A stretch of DNA of 6,511 nucleotides from Bacteroidota bacterium (GTDB lineage Bacteria; Bacteroidota; Bacteroidia; Chitinophagales; Chitinophagaceae), in contig JAKPBL010000362.1 of the NCBI GenBank assembly GCA_029778965.1, forward strand, positions 1-6,511. The letters are read 5' to 3'. A program made the position numbers and the translations under genes. The notes under the pieces were generated by a model that saw nothing but the letters and a program-made list of their open reading frames with translations, was not told the DNA's origin and did not search any database. This document shows, piece by piece, positions 6,343 through 6,511 of the stretch (position 1 is the first letter of the stretch; every line of letters starts with the position of its first letter).

Positions 6343-6511
6343 TTGATACAGTATTTCAGAAATATCAACCACCAGACAGTCGCCATTTCCAAACCGGAAA
6401 ATGGCGCCTGGGTAAACATCCTCCCGCCGCTCAGGCTCGAAGAGTTCACTGAATTGTCGCGCGAGCTCGATATTCCGCTCGACTTCCTGACCGACTCGCT
6501 CGACATCGATG
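6343..6511 (+). CDS. CorA-type divalent metal ion transporter, N-terminal end (partial)
   Basis: An open frame runs from after the stop at 6316-6318 to the window edge and encodes, from position 6343, (M)IQYFRNINHQTVAISKPEN followed by GAWVNILPPLRLEEFTELSR and ELDIPLDFLTDSLDID. The order 'GAWVN-x-x-P-...-EEF-x-x-L-...-LDIP-x-DFL-x-D-x-LD' is typical of the cytosolic N-terminal domain of Bacteroidota CorA-like magnesium transporters, where the acidic helix start after 'DFL' is well conserved. The membrane part with the GMN motif lies beyond the window, so this rests on the first 56 codons only. No ATG occurs in frame between the upstream stop and the window edge. The TTG at 6343 is the most plausible start and gives the expected MIQYF beginning. 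It lies 20 bp after dapF. Confidence 0.78.
   Translation, partial: MIQYFRNINHQTVAISKPENGAWVNILPPLRLEEFTELSRELDIPLDFLTDSLDID
6381..6406 (+). repeat. 8-bp hairpin in the first codons of the CorA-type gene
   Basis: CGCCATTT (6381-6388) and AAATGGCG (6399-6406) are exact reverse complements around a 10-nt loop. They lie at about codons 13-22 of the transporter gene. Position near the start codon is where RNA structure can affect translation, but nothing else supports a role. Confidence 0.3.

Noticed and set aside
1..6511. Mobile element, CRISPR array, defence or biosynthetic cluster
   Set aside because: No transposase, integrase, direct-repeat array or terminal repeats are visible, and nearly all sequence is accounted for by conserved housekeeping genes.

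Overview
The window looks like ordinary chromosomal DNA from a Bacteroidota bacterium, most likely the Chitinophagaceae or a close relative. Three things suggest this: the protein sequences, start codons without recognisable Shine-Dalgarno sequences, and a TTG/TAnnTTTG-type promoter in front of the tRNA gene. No phage, insertion sequence, CRISPR array or defence module is visible. Base composition and codon use look even throughout, with GC slightly above one half by eye.

Layout, left to right. Positions 1-1191 hold the 3' end of etfB and a complete etfA (+), the two subunits of the electron transfer flavoprotein. Positions 1230-2632 hold a bifunctional-nuclease (DUF151) protein with a C-terminal UVR motif. 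Its stop codon overlaps the start of ispE, a kinase of the non-mevalonate isoprenoid pathway. A perfect 12-bp hairpin lies in the last codons of ispE. After a 147-bp gap comes ornithine aminotransferase, rocD (2780-4012, +). Its last 6 bp overlap, tail to tail, a small four-helix membrane protein of unknown function on the minus strand (4007-4432). Upstream of that gene on the minus strand are an 11-bp-stem terminator (4451-4477) and tRNA-Cys(GCA) (4497-4567). The 85-bp gap to the right of the tRNA contains a 9+9 bp dyad that overlaps the likely tRNA promoter. On its other side, on the plus strand, come a uridine-phosphorylase-like nucleoside phosphorylase (4653-5525), dapF (5534-6322), and the first 56 codons of a CorA-type metal transporter that appears to start with TTG (6343 to the window edge).

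Functionally this is core metabolism: electron transfer from flavoprotein dehydrogenases, isoprenoid precursor synthesis, arginine/ornithine and proline metabolism, nucleoside salvage, lysine and peptidoglycan precursor synthesis, and divalent cation transport. The genes form short transcription units and are not one pathway. I found no convincing new biological system. The items most worth checking are the shared transcript ends around rocD, the membrane gene and tRNA-Cys; the hairpin inside the end of ispE; the dyad at the tRNA promoter; and the uncharacterised membrane protein.
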